The notes under the pieces: model-generated | What the model saw: only the letters and a program-made list of their open reading frames with translations | Database searches by the model: none | What the model was told of the DNA's origin: nothing | Source: Lamellibrachia columna | Taxonomy: Eukaryota; Annelida; Polychaeta; Sabellida; Siboglinidae | DNA length: 64,000 nucleotides | Assembly: GCA_963662155.1 (NCBI GenBank) | Contig: OY759267.1 | Location: 34,576,976 to 34,640,975 of the forward strand | Reading direction: 5' to 3' | Translations under genes and position numbers: made by a program | In this document: in pieces, positions 1 through 10,915 of the stretch | How the letters are laid out: every line of letters begins with the position of its first letter | Numbering within the stretch: position 1 is the stretch's first letter

Positions 1-282
1 TTTCTACTACATAAATAGTTCAGATTGTGTTACTCCAGTGCTCTTGGCTTAAGCCTTTTCACTCCCTGGTGGAGCATAAACCATTAACGACTCCTTTCTA
101 CCAGACATTGTTTTGGGCTTGCATTTTCCAGTTTTTCCCTATTGCCCTGAGGGTTCCGTTACTCAGCTATATTTAATTCATCAAATAAATAAAATTTGTG
201 TTGTGCTTATGCAATGAGTGAAGTGTATGCAAAAAGACAAACACAAAATGTAGCAAATTAATCTCTAGGTCTCAACAACTAT
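1..282. other. AT-rich non-coding sequence, no gene seen
   Basis: No ORF, splice pair or repeat I recognise. The inverted arm that starts near 283 is the first identifiable structure. Confidence 0.5.
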
Positions 283-745
283 TTACTGAGTATGTATTGC
301 AAAAATAACTCAAATGAGGACAAGTAGTTTTTATTCTTATTTAGTTGTCTGGTAGTTGCTGCAACATTTCTATTAAATCTGAACTACATTATAGGTGACA
401 AATTACAGAAGGGTCCATGCACTGTGTTAACCACAAAAGAAATGCCAAGTTTACTGGACAACCATGTCAGTATATCTGAGGTGGCACTTGAAATGACAGA
501 CTAGTGAGTTGACTGTATTACGAAGTTGATGACATTACCAAGTCACACAGTCTTACCTGAAGAATTCCCTTCAGGTCCTGCACCAGAAAGAGCAGACGGA
601 AGACACAAGCATGCCTTGCTAATGCTTTGCTGTGACTTCCCCAGCCTGCTGGTGTACTCTGAGCACACGATCACACATCATATTACCTTGGTATCCAGCA
701 TGAGATTATCTCCTGTTGTCATGGGCCAAAACATCCAACACCCGT
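283..745 (+). repeat. Left arm of a long inverted repeat
   Basis: Read on the + strand this stretch matches, with many substitutions and indels, the reverse complement of 7,395-8,396. Shared landmarks in order are tgtattgcaaaa, ggacaag, gtctggtagttgctgcaaca, the cagaagggtcca block and the caagtcacacagtc block. The outer limit on both sides falls at a tactg/cagta string. The arm contains a short open frame at 526-753 that stays similar at protein level to the opposite arm. Confidence 0.75.
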
Positions 746-753
746 ATGAATAG
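526..753 (+). pseudogene. Exon-like ORF conserved in both inverted arms (left copy)
   Basis: About 75 codons, opening with a non-ATG codon, so the true start is unknown. The reverse-strand reading of the right arm (7,366-7,563) gives a related peptide. Both share the pattern LCCD-x2-SL-x-V, then a TL-x-SSM block, in the same order despite many nucleotide changes. That suggests a once-coding segment, possibly an exon of a mobile-element or host gene duplicated in inverted orientation. I do not recognise the family. No clean splice sites were identified, so it may only be a relic. Confidence 0.3.
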
Positions 754-760
754 GGTGGAC

Positions 761-1154
761 CTGACGAATACACCAATTACCATGTGTGTTTACAGAAACT
801 TAATATTTCTAATACCTCCATAATTTTACGCTTTTGTTATTGAACTTTACTTGCATATTACACAGACAACACCTATTCAAAGCTATGCAAATATTATGTA
901 ACATACTCATTACAAATTTAGTTAAAAGTCAGTTTAAAATATACCTAAAATTGTTATATCATGTCAATTAACTAAGTATATGTCTGGGATTAAACTCCAT
1001 AAAATTAATAAGTTTACTTTTAAATTAAAGTAGATATAGTGACAAATGTTTTAATGGAATTTTTCATAAAATCTTTTCATTATCATTGTCATGTCGTTAG
1101 TTGCATCAAAAATGATTACATAATATCTGTTGAAAATGGATTAATGAATAATTA
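761..1154. other. AT-rich spacer between inverted arm and 1-kb repeats
   Basis: No convincing gene. A short open frame at 1,039-1,269 runs into the first copy of the 1-kb repeat and is not supported by any homology I can see. Confidence 0.4.
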
Positions 1155-1999
1155 TAATGTGACATCTGAAACTTTCGAATATTACCTTTCAAATGATACC
1201 ACACTTGTCCCATTTCAACCAGTTTCTAAAAATGACATGTTGGTTTACCTGAACGTGGAACTGCCCTAATGTATTATTAACTTTACAATGTAACAAACAC
1301 TGTGGGGTGATGTGGCTTTGTGGCAGAGTGTCGATTGAGGGGACCGGGGTTCGGAACTACCAGCTGCCATTTCAAAATATGGACAATTTTGTTCATTTTT
1401 CAGGGGAAGTAAACTAAAAGATCCTACACATCCTGAAAAAAAACGGGCCATGGACTCACTGGTGATCTCATTCTCGAAACTACCATTGACGTAGAAATCC
1501 TTACAAGATTAATGGACTGCCAATTATCGAAGTAGAAGTGGGCGATATAAAGGGATTTCAAATACACATCCTCAAAATATAATAGTTTTACTTATTGTTG
1601 TACTGTTCGCAAGGCTGAAGTCATAGTTGTGTCATCAGTTAAACTTCCACATGACTACAAACATGAATACGTACATATTCAAGTCAAGCCATTTTCATAC
1701 CTGACAAGTTTTATCCACTTGTTTACTTGTCGTTCCCTGGCGGAAAGATTGTGAACCTTTTCTGGACGATGCTATTTGCACAGACGGACTCGGCAAATGT
1801 AATATGGGTTACAAATACTTTGCCTTTATATAAATATCATGAGTGGGTGTACCGGTGGCGTATCTATGACTTTGTAAACTATGTAGCGGCGCAACGAAAA
1901 AAATCGGCCATGCGGCATGTCCAATTGGCCCCCCTAAATATGCCACTGCAATAATTTTGTCGAAACTAAAGTTGTAAATTAAAAACTCACTATTTATTT
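1155..1999 (+). repeat. 1-kb tandem repeat, copy 1 (partial)
   Basis: Begins in the block around gacatctgaaac that recurs near 2,158 and 3,159. Relative to copies 2 and 3 it is more diverged and lacks about 24 bases near 1,327. It lacks the RT-fragment junction at its left end, consistent with being the oldest or edge copy. Confidence 0.8.
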
Positions 2000-3000
2000 A
2001 ACAAGATTTGGCAAGATTGCCATTCCAAAACTGTGCTGAAACTTTAGTTAAACCGTTACTCCTAATATTCACGGAATCATTGTCTAGTGGTGTAGTACCA
2101 TTAGATTGGAAATTGTAAAAAATCGCCATCTAGCGGAACTTTATATACCTATTAATGTGACATCTGAAACTGGAATACTACCTTTCAAATGATACTACAC
2201 TTGTCCCATTTGAACCAATTTCTAAAAATTACATATTGGCTTACCTGAACGTGAACTGCCTTAACTTTTCAATGTAATGAACACTGTGGGGAGATGTGGC
2301 TGTGTGGCAGAGACCCCCAGAGACTGTGTCAGACTGTCGATCGAGAGGACTGGGGTTCGGGACTATACCAGCTGTCATTTAAAAATTTTGACAATTTTGT
2401 TTGTTTGTTCAGGGGAGGAAAACTAAAAGATCCTACACATCCTGAAAAAAAACATGTCACGGACTCACTGGTGATCTCATTCTCGAAACTACCATTGACG
2501 TAGAAATCCTGACAAAATTAATGGACTGCCAATTATCGAAGTAGAAGTGGGCGATATAAAGGGATTTCAAATACACATCCTCAAAATATAATAGTTTTAC
2601 TTATTGTTGTACTGTTCGCAATGCTGAAGTCATAGTTGTGTCATCAGTTAAACTTCCACGTGACTACAAACATGAATACGTACATATTCAAGCCTGCCAT
2701 TTTCATACCTGACAAGTTTTATCCACTTGTTTACTTGTCGAACGTTCGCCTGGCGGAAAGATGGTGAACCTTTCTTGGATGATGTTATTTGCACAGCCGG
2801 ACTCGGTTACAAAGACGATGCATTTATATAAAATTCATGAGTGGGTGTGCCGGTGGCGTATCTAGGACTTTGTAAACTATGTAAAAACAGCGCAACGAAA
2901 AAAATCGGCCATGCGGCATGTCCAATTGGCCCCCCTAAATATGCCACTGCAATAATTTTGTCGAAACTAAAGTTGTAAATTAAAAACTCACTATTTATTT
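2000..3000 (+). repeat. 1-kb tandem repeat, copy 2
   Basis: Unit of 1,001 bp: the string aacaagatttggcaag occurs at 2,000 and again at 3,001. The unit starts with the reverse-oriented 3' tail of a CR1 element (about 30 bp), continues with about 110 bp of + strand reverse-transcriptase sequence ending at the codons for LDWKL, then switches to unrelated sequence with a tRNA-like segment near 2,283-2,365. Confidence 0.9.
2283..2365 (+). repeat. tRNA-like (SINE-head-like) segment in the 1-kb repeat
   Basis: Contains a tggcagag string resembling a pol III A box and, about 45 bases on, ggggttcgggac resembling a B box (GGTTCRANNCC). The same segment recurs at 3,284-3,366 and, shortened, near 1,310-1,360. 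No full cloverleaf was built by eye, so this is a tentative tRNA-derived SINE head. Confidence 0.3.
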
Positions 3001-3992
3001 AACAAGATTTGGCAAGATTGCCATTCCAAAACTGTGCTGAAACTTTAGCTAAACCGTTACTCCTAATATTCACGGAATCATTGTCTAGTGGTGTAGTACC
3101 ATTAGATTGAAAATTGTAAAAAACCGCCATCTAGCGGAACTTGATATACCTATTAATGTGACATCTGAAACTGGAATACTACCTTTCAAATGATACTACA
3201 CTTGTCCCATTTGAACCAATTTCTAAAAATTACATGTTGGCTTACCTGAACGTGAACTGCCTTAACTTTTCAATGTAATGAACACTGTGGGGAGATGTGG
3301 CTGTGTGGCAGAGACCCCCAGAGACAGTGTCAGACTGTCGATCGAGAGGACTGGGGTTCGGGACTATACCAGCTGTCATTTAAAAATTTTGACAATTTTG
3401 TTTGTTTGTTCAGGGGAGGAAAACTAAAAGATCCTACACATCCTGAAAAAAAACATGTCACGGACTCACTGGTGATCTCATTCTCGAAACTACCATTGAC
3501 GTAGAAATCCTGACAAAATTAATGGACTGCCAATTATCGAAGTAGAAGTGGGCGATATAAACGGATTTCAAATACACATCCTCAAAATATAATAGTTTTA
3601 CTTATTGTTGTACTGTTCGCAAGGCTGAAGTCATAGTTGTGTCATCAGTTAAACTTCCACGTGACTACAAACATGAATACGTACATATTCAAGCCTGCCA
3701 TTTTCATACCTGACAAGTTTTATCCACTTGTTTACTTGTCGAACGTTCGCCTGGCGGAAAGATGGTGAACCTTTCTTGGATGATGTTATTTGCACAGCCG
3801 GACTCGGTTACAAAGACGATGCATTTATATAAAATTCATGAGTGGGTGTGCCGGTGGCGTATCTAGGACTTTGTAAACTATGTAAAAACAGCCAGGCGGC
3901 ATTTCCAATTGGCCCCCCCATATATAAAATGTGCCACTGCAATAATTTTATCGAAACTACCTAGTTGTAAATTCAAAACCTACTATTTATTT
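3001..3992 (+). repeat. 1-kb tandem repeat, copy 3
   Basis: Nearly identical to copy 2, so the amplification is younger than the split from copy 1. It runs directly into the longer RT copy at 3,993, whose first ~110 bases equal the RT fragment inside the repeats. Confidence 0.9.
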
Positions 3993-5489
3993 AACGAGAT
4001 TTGCCATTCCAAAACTGTGCTGAAACTTTAGCTATACCGTTGTTTTTAATATACACGGAATCATTGTCTAGTGGTGTAGTACCATTAGATTGGAAATTGG
4101 CTAACATTTCTCCAATTTATAAGAAGGGATCCCGGTCTATGGCTGGTAATTATAGACCAGTGAGTTTAATTTGTCTAGCCAGTAAACAGATGGAATCTTG
4201 TGTGAAGGATGCAATGTTAAAACATTTATTAGAAAACAATTACAATACCCGAGACCAACATGGTTTTACAAAGAGTTGTTCTTGCCTAACAAATTTATTA
4301 GAAACTTTTGAAAGTTGGACAGAAGATGTGGATCAGGGAGATAGCGTTGATGCTATTTTGCTGGATTTTCAAAAAGCATTTGACAAAGTCCCGAAAAAGA
4401 GGTTGTTGCAGAAACTATCTGCCTATGGAATATGAGGTAAAATTTTGGAATGGATAGCTGATTTTCTATCAGATAGAAAAGTGCGAATTATGGTAAGAAG
4501 TGAATATTCTGAATGGTTTGATGTCATTAGTGGTGTTCCACAAGGATCAGTATTGGGACCTATTCTCTTTTTAATTATATACCAGAGAGAGTATATAGTA
4601 ATGTAAAAATGTTTGCTGACGACACAAAAATATTCAGAACATTAAAAAACAAATCTGACTGTGAAATCTTACAAGCTGATTTAAATAACTTATAAGTGAG
4701 TGGAGTAATAGAGGGTGCCAAACGTTCAACACTAGTAAATGTAAAAGGATGCACATAGGCAAAGACAATCCAAAATTCGAGTACATCATGACAACCGAAA
4801 ATAGTAATATTGTTTTAGCAGAAGCAATTCAAGAGAAGGATCTAGGTGTCTGGATTTCAAATAATTTGAAATGGGAGAAACAAGTTGTTGCAGCAACCCA
4901 ACAAGCTATGGTGGTTTTGCGTTCTGTTAAGAGAGTGTTTATTCACTTTGACAGAGAAATGTTCAACATTGTTTATAATACATATATTAGACCACATCTA
5001 GAGTATTGCATACAGGTGAGGTCACCTTATTATGCAAAATATATTTTAATGCTCGAGAAAGTGTAACACAGGGCAACAAAACTGGTAATAGGATTAAAGG
5101 AATTTACATGTGAGGAAAGATTAACAGAACTAATACATCATAGACTTGAAGAACGGAGATTATGAGGAGATTTATTTGAAACTTTTAAGTTGTTAACTAT
5201 GAAAGAGAACATAGACCCAGATCAGTTTTTTAACATTAATGTAAATAATCTCAGAGGCCACAGTAAACAATTAAACAAACAACAATGTATGAAGCTATGC
5301 AGATGCCGATTTTTCAGTCAAAGGGTGCTGAATGTATGGAATGTCCTTGTCCAACGATATTATATCTGCACCATCTACTAACATTTTAAAAAACAGAATA
5401 GATAAAACTGGATCAAAATATGGGCAAACTATAAAAGGCTTATCTCTAGCCTTACAAATGCTCATTATGTGTAAATGTAAGTGTAAGAC
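3993..5489 (+). pseudogene. CR1-like non-LTR reverse transcriptase remnant
   Basis: Reading across frames gives the core of a CR1/L2-type reverse transcriptase: YKKGSRSMAGNYRPVSL near 4,115, DQHGFTKSCSCLTNLL near 4,255, LLDFQKAFDKVP near 4,360, VPQGSVLGPILF near 4,535 and FADDTKIFR near 4,613 (the YADD-type catalytic box). Further pieces of the thumb region follow to about 5,380. Several stops and frameshifts break it (for example at 4,434 and 4,695). There is no endonuclease upstream, so it is 5' truncated. It differs clearly from the CR1 at 48.8-53.5 kb, so it is a separate subfamily. It sits inside a reverse-oriented CR1 whose 3' tail lies just left at about 3,993-4,009 and whose body resumes at 5,490. 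Confidence 0.85.
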
Positions 5490-7005
5490 TACAAGTTCCA
5501 GATGGCAAGTGGACAAGGAAGCCATTGACTTGTCGAGAGTCCAATTTTATCATCTATGATAAGCTAGTGCCCTTAGCATCAACACAATCATTTGATAGTT
5601 TGTTCCATTAATTTATCAGCATCTGTGAGAATGAGTCCTGTCTCATGTCCAACCTACACTGTTTCTTAACTAATGCTGCTTTGTGTATTCTAGTTCTACT
5701 GCCTCCTATAAGTTTGAAAAACATTTTCCTATCAATATCCACAATATCCTCACTATCTATGTTATATTTGGTCTCCTCTTAGTCTCCTGGTCTCTAGTAT
5801 TGTCAAACCACATTCTAATAAGTGGCTTTCATAACTAAGGTCTCTCAATTCTGGATTCATTTTAGTTGCTCTTTGTCGTATTCTTTCTAGCTTGTCTATG
5901 TTCTTCTTACAATACGGCCTCCATGCTTGTATACAATATTCACATGCAGCCCAACTATCACTTTGTACAGGTGTACAATTAGCTGTATCTCCTTATATGT
6001 AATAGTTCTCCTAATTGGCCCTAGAATTGTATTACTCTTTGAAGCAGCATTCCCACATTGCTCTGAAACTTTCACGACAGCACTATATGTTACTCTAATT
6101 AACGTTTCTAATAATTTACAACTGATGTTAAACTCACTGGTCTCTAATTGTCTTGTTCTTTGATCCCTTCTTAAATAGCGATATAATGCTCGCTTATTTC
6201 CATTCTCAGTGAACTATTCCATCTTCTAGCAACAAGTTAAACACTTTTGCAAGTGGTGTACTGATTTTCTCTACAATTTCCTTAAGTAGTTTTGGTAGTA
6301 TTCGATCAACTACAGATTATTTATAATCTTTCATCTTCTTAATTTTCTTTGCTATAATTTCATGAATGATAAATAACTGCCGTAAATGATATAATTTATT
6401 GCTGGAACTGGAAGTGAGCTGATATCTTCAGTGGTAAAGACTAAGCTGAAATACTCATTCAGAACCTCTGTCATTTGAAACCTGTTTACACTATTTTTCT
6501 AATAGCCTCTTTTGACAAGTGTTTCTTTCTACACCGTTTTCCTTGTTTTTGGAACAAATTTATCGATGATACTCTCAATTTCATATTTTAGAATATTCCA
6601 ACATTCAATTGCAGCCTTATTCATCAGCATGTTATTCCAATCTAGCTTTGCTAAGTATTTTCTCATATCTTTGTAGTTACCTTTGTGGAAGTTTCTCTTG
6701 TACGTTTTCTTATTTTTACTTTCTGATTTTACATTGATGTCAAAATGTATTTGATTATGGTCACTGTTTCCCAATGGTTCAAGTATTTTTACATTGTCCA
6801 CTAATTCTTTTTGTGTTGACAAAGCTATATCTAATACATTTTCTCCCCTGGTTGGTTCTAGCACGTGCTGAGTAAGAAAGCTATCCTGGATTAAAAATAG
6901 AAATGGTTGGTCCTCACTCCCTGTGCTCTCTAGAGAATTCTATTGTATGTGTCCATGGTTAAAATCTACCATTATGATACATTCCCCTTTACTAACTTCC
7001 TTTAT
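5490..7005 (-). pseudogene. CR1 element remnant with internal deletion
   Basis: Reverse-strand sequence matching the CR1 at 48.8-53.5 kb. The 3' end (the gttccagatggcaagtggac block) is at 5,490. The C-terminal RT region lies at about 5,560-5,900 and RT N-terminal fragments at 6,150-6,480. The end of the endonuclease is at 6,529-6,864, with LEPTRGENVLD and GNSDHNQIHF matching LEPTRGGNVLD and GSSDHNQIYF of the longer copy. Endonuclease GDFNH-equivalent sequence is near 6,950-6,980. The catalytic RT core is largely deleted, and stops and frameshifts abound, so it is dead. The + strand RT at 3,993-5,489 is inserted close to its 3' end. Confidence 0.85.
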
Positions 7006-7365
7006 AGCGGTTTTTATTTTTGTGTTGTCCTGTTGGGAGACTTCTGTGGTTTCTTAACAACTTCTACTGAAGAACCTGCTTTTTGGAGTTTAAACATAAT
7101 TTGTAAGACATTCACTTTGAGGCAGCACTGTGCATGGTGAAATTATAGTCATGTGTCCTGACAAAATGCCTTGTCATTGTGGAGCATAAAGTTCCAAAGT
7201 GTTTATTGGTTTCAATTAGAAATGTTAGTGTGCATTAGACTTGTGTGTAATGACTACTGAGGGCAGTAACAATATCATATAACTGCAGCGCTATGCTAGG
7301 AACTTGGAAGTTTTGTTCCTCTGTGACAATGTCTCAGCTCTGTTCATTGTAATCCATAGGAGTGG

Positions 7366-7628
7366 CTACATTAACCTGGATAAACCTGTCAGGATAAACC
7401 TGTCAATCCATCGCCACATGATGAAATCATCTGGATAATGAGAATCATCCCATGTTGTGTTAACAGGACATTGTATCATGCTTGATCCTAAGGTGACAGG
7501 ATGTCTGATTTTGTTCATAAAGTGCACCACCAGGCTGGTCATGTCGCAGCAGAGCGCTGACAAGGAGTGTTTGACAGCACAGTCAGGACCAGGATAATGG
7601 AATTCTTCAGGTAGGACTGTGTGACTTT
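7366..7628 (-). repeat. Right arm of inverted repeat, inner part
   Basis: Reverse complement resembles 539-745. Its reverse-strand frame (7,366-7,563, opening at a non-ATG codon further out) carries the LCCD-x2-SL-x-V and TLGSSM blocks shared with the left arm. The arm is interrupted at 7,628 by a CR1 3' fragment. Confidence 0.7.
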
Positions 7629-8101
7629 AACAAGATTTAACAAGATTGCCATCCCAAACAACAAGTTCCAGATGGCAAGTGGACAAGGTAGTCATTGGCT
7701 TATCGAAAGTCCAACAATTTTCTCATATATGTGTAGCCCGCCCTTATCAAATATCTGTCAATTCTATATTTAAACATATTCACACTACTAGCATTAACAC
7801 AATCATTTGGCAGTTTGTTCCATTCATTTATCACCCTCTGTGAGAAAGAGTACTTTCTCATGTCCAACCTACACTGCTCCTTAACTAACGCTTTTTTGTG
7901 TCCTCTTGTTCTACTGCCTTCTTTAAGTTTGAAGAACATATTCCTATCAATATCCTCATAACCGTTCACTATTTTAAACACTTCTATTTGGTCTCCTCTT
8001 AGTCTCCTGGTCTCTAGTGGTGTCAATCCACATTGTAATAAGCGACTTTCGTAACTAAGGTCTCTCAATTCTGGAATCATTTTAGTTGTGTCTTCCAACT
8101 G
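7629..8101 (-). mobile_element. 5'-truncated CR1 insertion with long target-site duplication
   Basis: Carries the 3' tail of the CR1 family (two copies of the ttaacaagat unit, then gattgccat) and the last ~110 codons of ORF2. The open reading, including IPELRDLSYESRLLQCGL, is almost identical to 53,028-53,381. It is flanked by similar stretches of about 49 bp at 7,580-7,628 and 8,102-8,150 (caggaccag...caggtagg...tgtgtgactt), which look like a target-site duplication in the inverted arm. The reading stays open through the fragment, so this copy is younger than its neighbours. Confidence 0.85.
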
Positions 8102-8396
8102 CACCGTCAGGACCAGCATAATGACATTCATCAGGTAGGCCTGTGTGACTTGGTAATGTCATCAACTTTGTAATACTGTCAACTCACTAATATGTTATTT
8201 CAAGTGCCACCTCAGTTAAACTGACATGGTTGTCCAGTAAACATGGCATTTCTTTGTGGTCAACACAGTGGACCCTTCTGTAGCTTCACATCGATAATGT
8301 AATTTAGTTTTAATAGAAATGTTGCAGCAACTACCAGACAAATACATAAAAATGACTTGTCCTTATTCAAGTTACTTTTGCAATACATTCACAGTA
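8102..8396 (-). repeat. Right arm of inverted repeat, outer part
   Basis: Reverse complement of about 283-565, in the same order of landmarks. It ends at a cagta string that coincides with the start of a MITE. Confidence 0.75.
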
Positions 8397-8538
8397 GAGT
8401 CCCTCTAAATAGGCCACCCATGTGACCAAGATAAAGTGGTCAGATTACAGAGGTGTAGACAAAAACACACTGTCAGAGGTGGTCATTTCTGAGGGGTGGC
8501 TGTTTCCAATGGGTGGCCACATGGAGGGGTTCTACTAT
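8392..8538. mobile_element. Short MITE with ~27-bp terminal inverted repeats
   Basis: The left end (cagtagagtccctc, later ggccaccc) and the right end (gggtggcc, later gaggggttctacta) are inverted copies of each other with a few mismatches. The element is about 147 bp with no coding capacity. The ends resemble pogo/Tc1-type elements that insert at TA, but the exact target duplication is unclear because the left end overlaps the inverted arm. Confidence 0.65.
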
Positions 8539-8539
8539 A

Positions 8540-8830
8540 TTTTTTTATTGTAACAGGCGTGGTTACTGAACAATTAGTCATTTATAATTGCCCCACCAAT
8601 AACCCCACCGGTCACCCAGCAAAGGTCATGCAAGGATACCAGAGGAGCACAGGGTTGATGGTGCCATTACTTGCCACCATTTGGCAGCACCCTGGGTAAT
8701 CTATAGATAATCTAGTTACTTAGTTATTATTATTATATATGACTATTTATCTTATGGTTAATCACATTTACTGTATAGGGGTTGCTGGTCATGCTACTAA
8801 TAATTAAGTTGTTTAAAAATAAAATTTACA
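8540..8830. other. Unassigned sequence
   Basis: Mixed sequence with a small open frame but no splice or family evidence. Confidence 0.4.
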
Positions 8831-9271
8831 CAAGAGACAGGGGTCACGTGTGGTCAGGGGGAGGGGCTGTGTCCCAGTGGGCCAGGCTTGATCCCACTGT
8901 CAACAAGAGACAGGGGTCACGTGTGGTCAGGTGGAGGGGCTGTGTCCCAGTGGGCCAGGCTTGATCCCACTTTTAACAAGAGACAGGGGTCATGTGTGGT
9001 CAGGGGGAGGGGCTGTGTCCCAGTGGGCCAGGCTTGATCCCACTGTCAACAAGAGACAGGGGTCACATGTGGTTAGGGGGAGGGGCTGTGTCCCAGTGGG
9101 CCAGGCTTGATCCCACTTTTAACAAGAGACAGGGGTCATGTGTGGTCAGGGGGAGGGGCTGTGTCCCAGTGGGCCAGGCTTGATCCCACTGTCAACAAGA
9201 GACAGGGGTCACATGTGGTTAGGGGGAGGGGCTGTGTCCCAGTGGGCCAGGCTTGATCCCACTGTCAACAA
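8831..9271 (+). repeat. Minisatellite, ~73-bp unit, six copies
   Basis: Each unit begins acaagagacaggggtca and ends near cttgatcccact. Starts are at about 8,831, 8,904, 8,978, 9,050, 9,123 and 9,196. Two unit variants (ending ctgtca or cttttaa) alternate, suggesting a higher-order repeat of two units. The open frames across it are by-products of the repeat. Confidence 0.95.
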
Positions 9272-9627
9272 GACAACAACAACAACAACCCTGTTTTGGT
9301 AAGTTCCTAAATACTATGTTATACCTTAGAAAATGAATACTTTCAATTTACAATGGTACCAAAATGTCTACTAGAGAATTGTCCATCTTTCTATGTAAAC
9401 ATATTTATATGTTCAGTACTTATAATTGCTTAACAGTGACTTCGGTTACCCATGTGCTAAGAAGATGGGGAGCAAATGAACTGTCTGGACCTTAGGGAGG
9501 AATGTCCCCACCAGCTTTCTGTTAACAGCTATAGGCTTAATGACATTTCGAAAGCGTGCAGCCAGTAGCTGGTAGAACAGGTTAGAAAGTTAAGTCTATT
9601 CATGAATTAGTACTGTTACATAGTTAA

Positions 9628-9722
9628 TGTATTATGATAGACAAAATACATTATGATAGACAAATACATTATGATAGACAAAATACATTATGATAGACAA
9701 AATACATTATGATAGACAAATA
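9628..9722 (+). repeat. 20-bp tandem repeat inside the LTR U3
   Basis: About five copies of a unit containing aatacattatgatagacaaa. Tandem blocks of this size in U3 often act as enhancers in other LTR elements; that role is inference here. Confidence 0.85.
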
Positions 9723-10093
9723 TATTATGCAGGGACTGTGCATGTGCCTTATTATTGTATAACATTATGTGCAGTTAATTAAGCCAGAATCAGACTGGAG
9801 CACTCTCCCTCTCTTTGACATTATCTTGATTAATCACCATGTGGCACTGGCTGGGTAGGGTGTGTGATGTATTCCCAAGGGACAAGTGCTTGACAGCAAG
9901 CTAGGGTCACACTAGATAGTAACTTGTAAACAGGGATCAAATGTTTGGTTTGATCATTTAATGTAGTATTGATATCTTAGTAAATTTCTGGTGACACCAT
10001 TGTGTTAGCAAACATATAATAATGTAGTTAGTCACTCTTTTGTTTATTCATTTATAACTAGTTGTATATCATTTACAGGTGCAGATGACCCCC

Positions 10094-10127
10094 TATAAAA
10101 TGCAGGATGCGGTTGCACTGAGTCAGT
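10094..10127 (+). promoter_or_regulatory. TATA box and initiator of the LTR
   Basis: TATAAAA at 10,094-10,100 is followed by TCAGT at 10,123-10,127. The A at 10,125 is 31 bp from the first T of the TATA box, the standard metazoan spacing. A GTGAGT donor at 10,178 would end a short first exon, and a pyrimidine-rich acceptor (ttttacag) ends at 10,788. Confidence 0.55.
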
Positions 10128-10814
10128 GCTCAGACACATTATAACACTTTTGGTTAGGCCTGCAGTGCCCAGTTGGGGTGAGTTATTTTTATTTTGGTTT
10201 CATGGATTGTCATGAAGTATTACTATTTTAATTTAGGTTAGGAAATATTTATTTTGACGGTCAGCCGTCACTATATTAAGGAACTAATTATAGACATTGC
10301 ATATATCATATGTGTGTGGGTATTAGTACTGATTCGTGTACTCATAGTCTCCAAGGATTGTGTACTTAATACGTTATAATGGATGTTAAGCATAATTGAT
10401 GCTGTGTTATTCATGGAATACATCAAATTTGTATTAATTTTAGCGGAATTTTAACTGAGTATATTTGTTGTACACTTCACTTAGGAGTTGATACAGTGTT
10501 ATTGGTACGTAGGGTTCATTTGACTGTATTTCCAACCTGGGAACACAGTGTTTAAAGACTATAAACCTATGCTTGTTATTGGTACGGAGACTGTCATGGA
10601 TTATTGTTAGATAGAAATTTAGATACAAATACCACAGGTGCCAGCCTGCTATTTGGTGTCTGAGATAATCTATAGGTAATAATTACGTATCAATGCAGGG
10701 AATAGATGTGTTTGACTCTGTTGATTAATGATCCTGTGTAACCATTGTAGTAGTGCATGTAGTAATAATATTTTTGTATGTTTTACAGATTTTTATTTTT
10801 TCTATGTTATGCGA

Positions 10815-10820
10815 AATAAA
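10815..10820 (+). terminator. Poly(A) signal AATAAA in the LTR
   Basis: Canonical hexamer followed within about 25 bp by a T/G-containing stretch, just before the LTR end. It is also the only canonical signal near the potential acceptor at 10,788. Confidence 0.55.
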
Positions 10821-10915
10821 GGAAATCACCATTTCCTGTCTTCATGCGATTCCACGGTTACATTCTACATTATTCGGTTACAAAGACATTTTATGTATAG
10901 TTGATGATGACATGT

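Larger units (their letters stand above)
9394..10862 (+). mobile_element. Solo LTR of an LTR retrotransposon
   Basis: The 1,469-bp segment begins TGTAAAC and ends GGTTACA, which are near-perfect inverted ends (TG...CA). It is flanked by the same 5-bp string, ttcta, at 9,389-9,393 and 10,863-10,867. Inside, in the expected order, are U3-like tandem repeats (9,628-9,722), a TATA box (10,094-10,100), an initiator-like TCAGT at 10,123, and AATAAA at 10,815-10,820, 47 bp before the end. A strong splice donor (GTGAGT, 10,178) follows the predicted start. No internal gag/pol lies on either side, so this is a solo LTR left by LTR-LTR recombination. The distance from start to poly(A) signal is long, so the R region would be about 700 bp. 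Confidence 0.75.
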
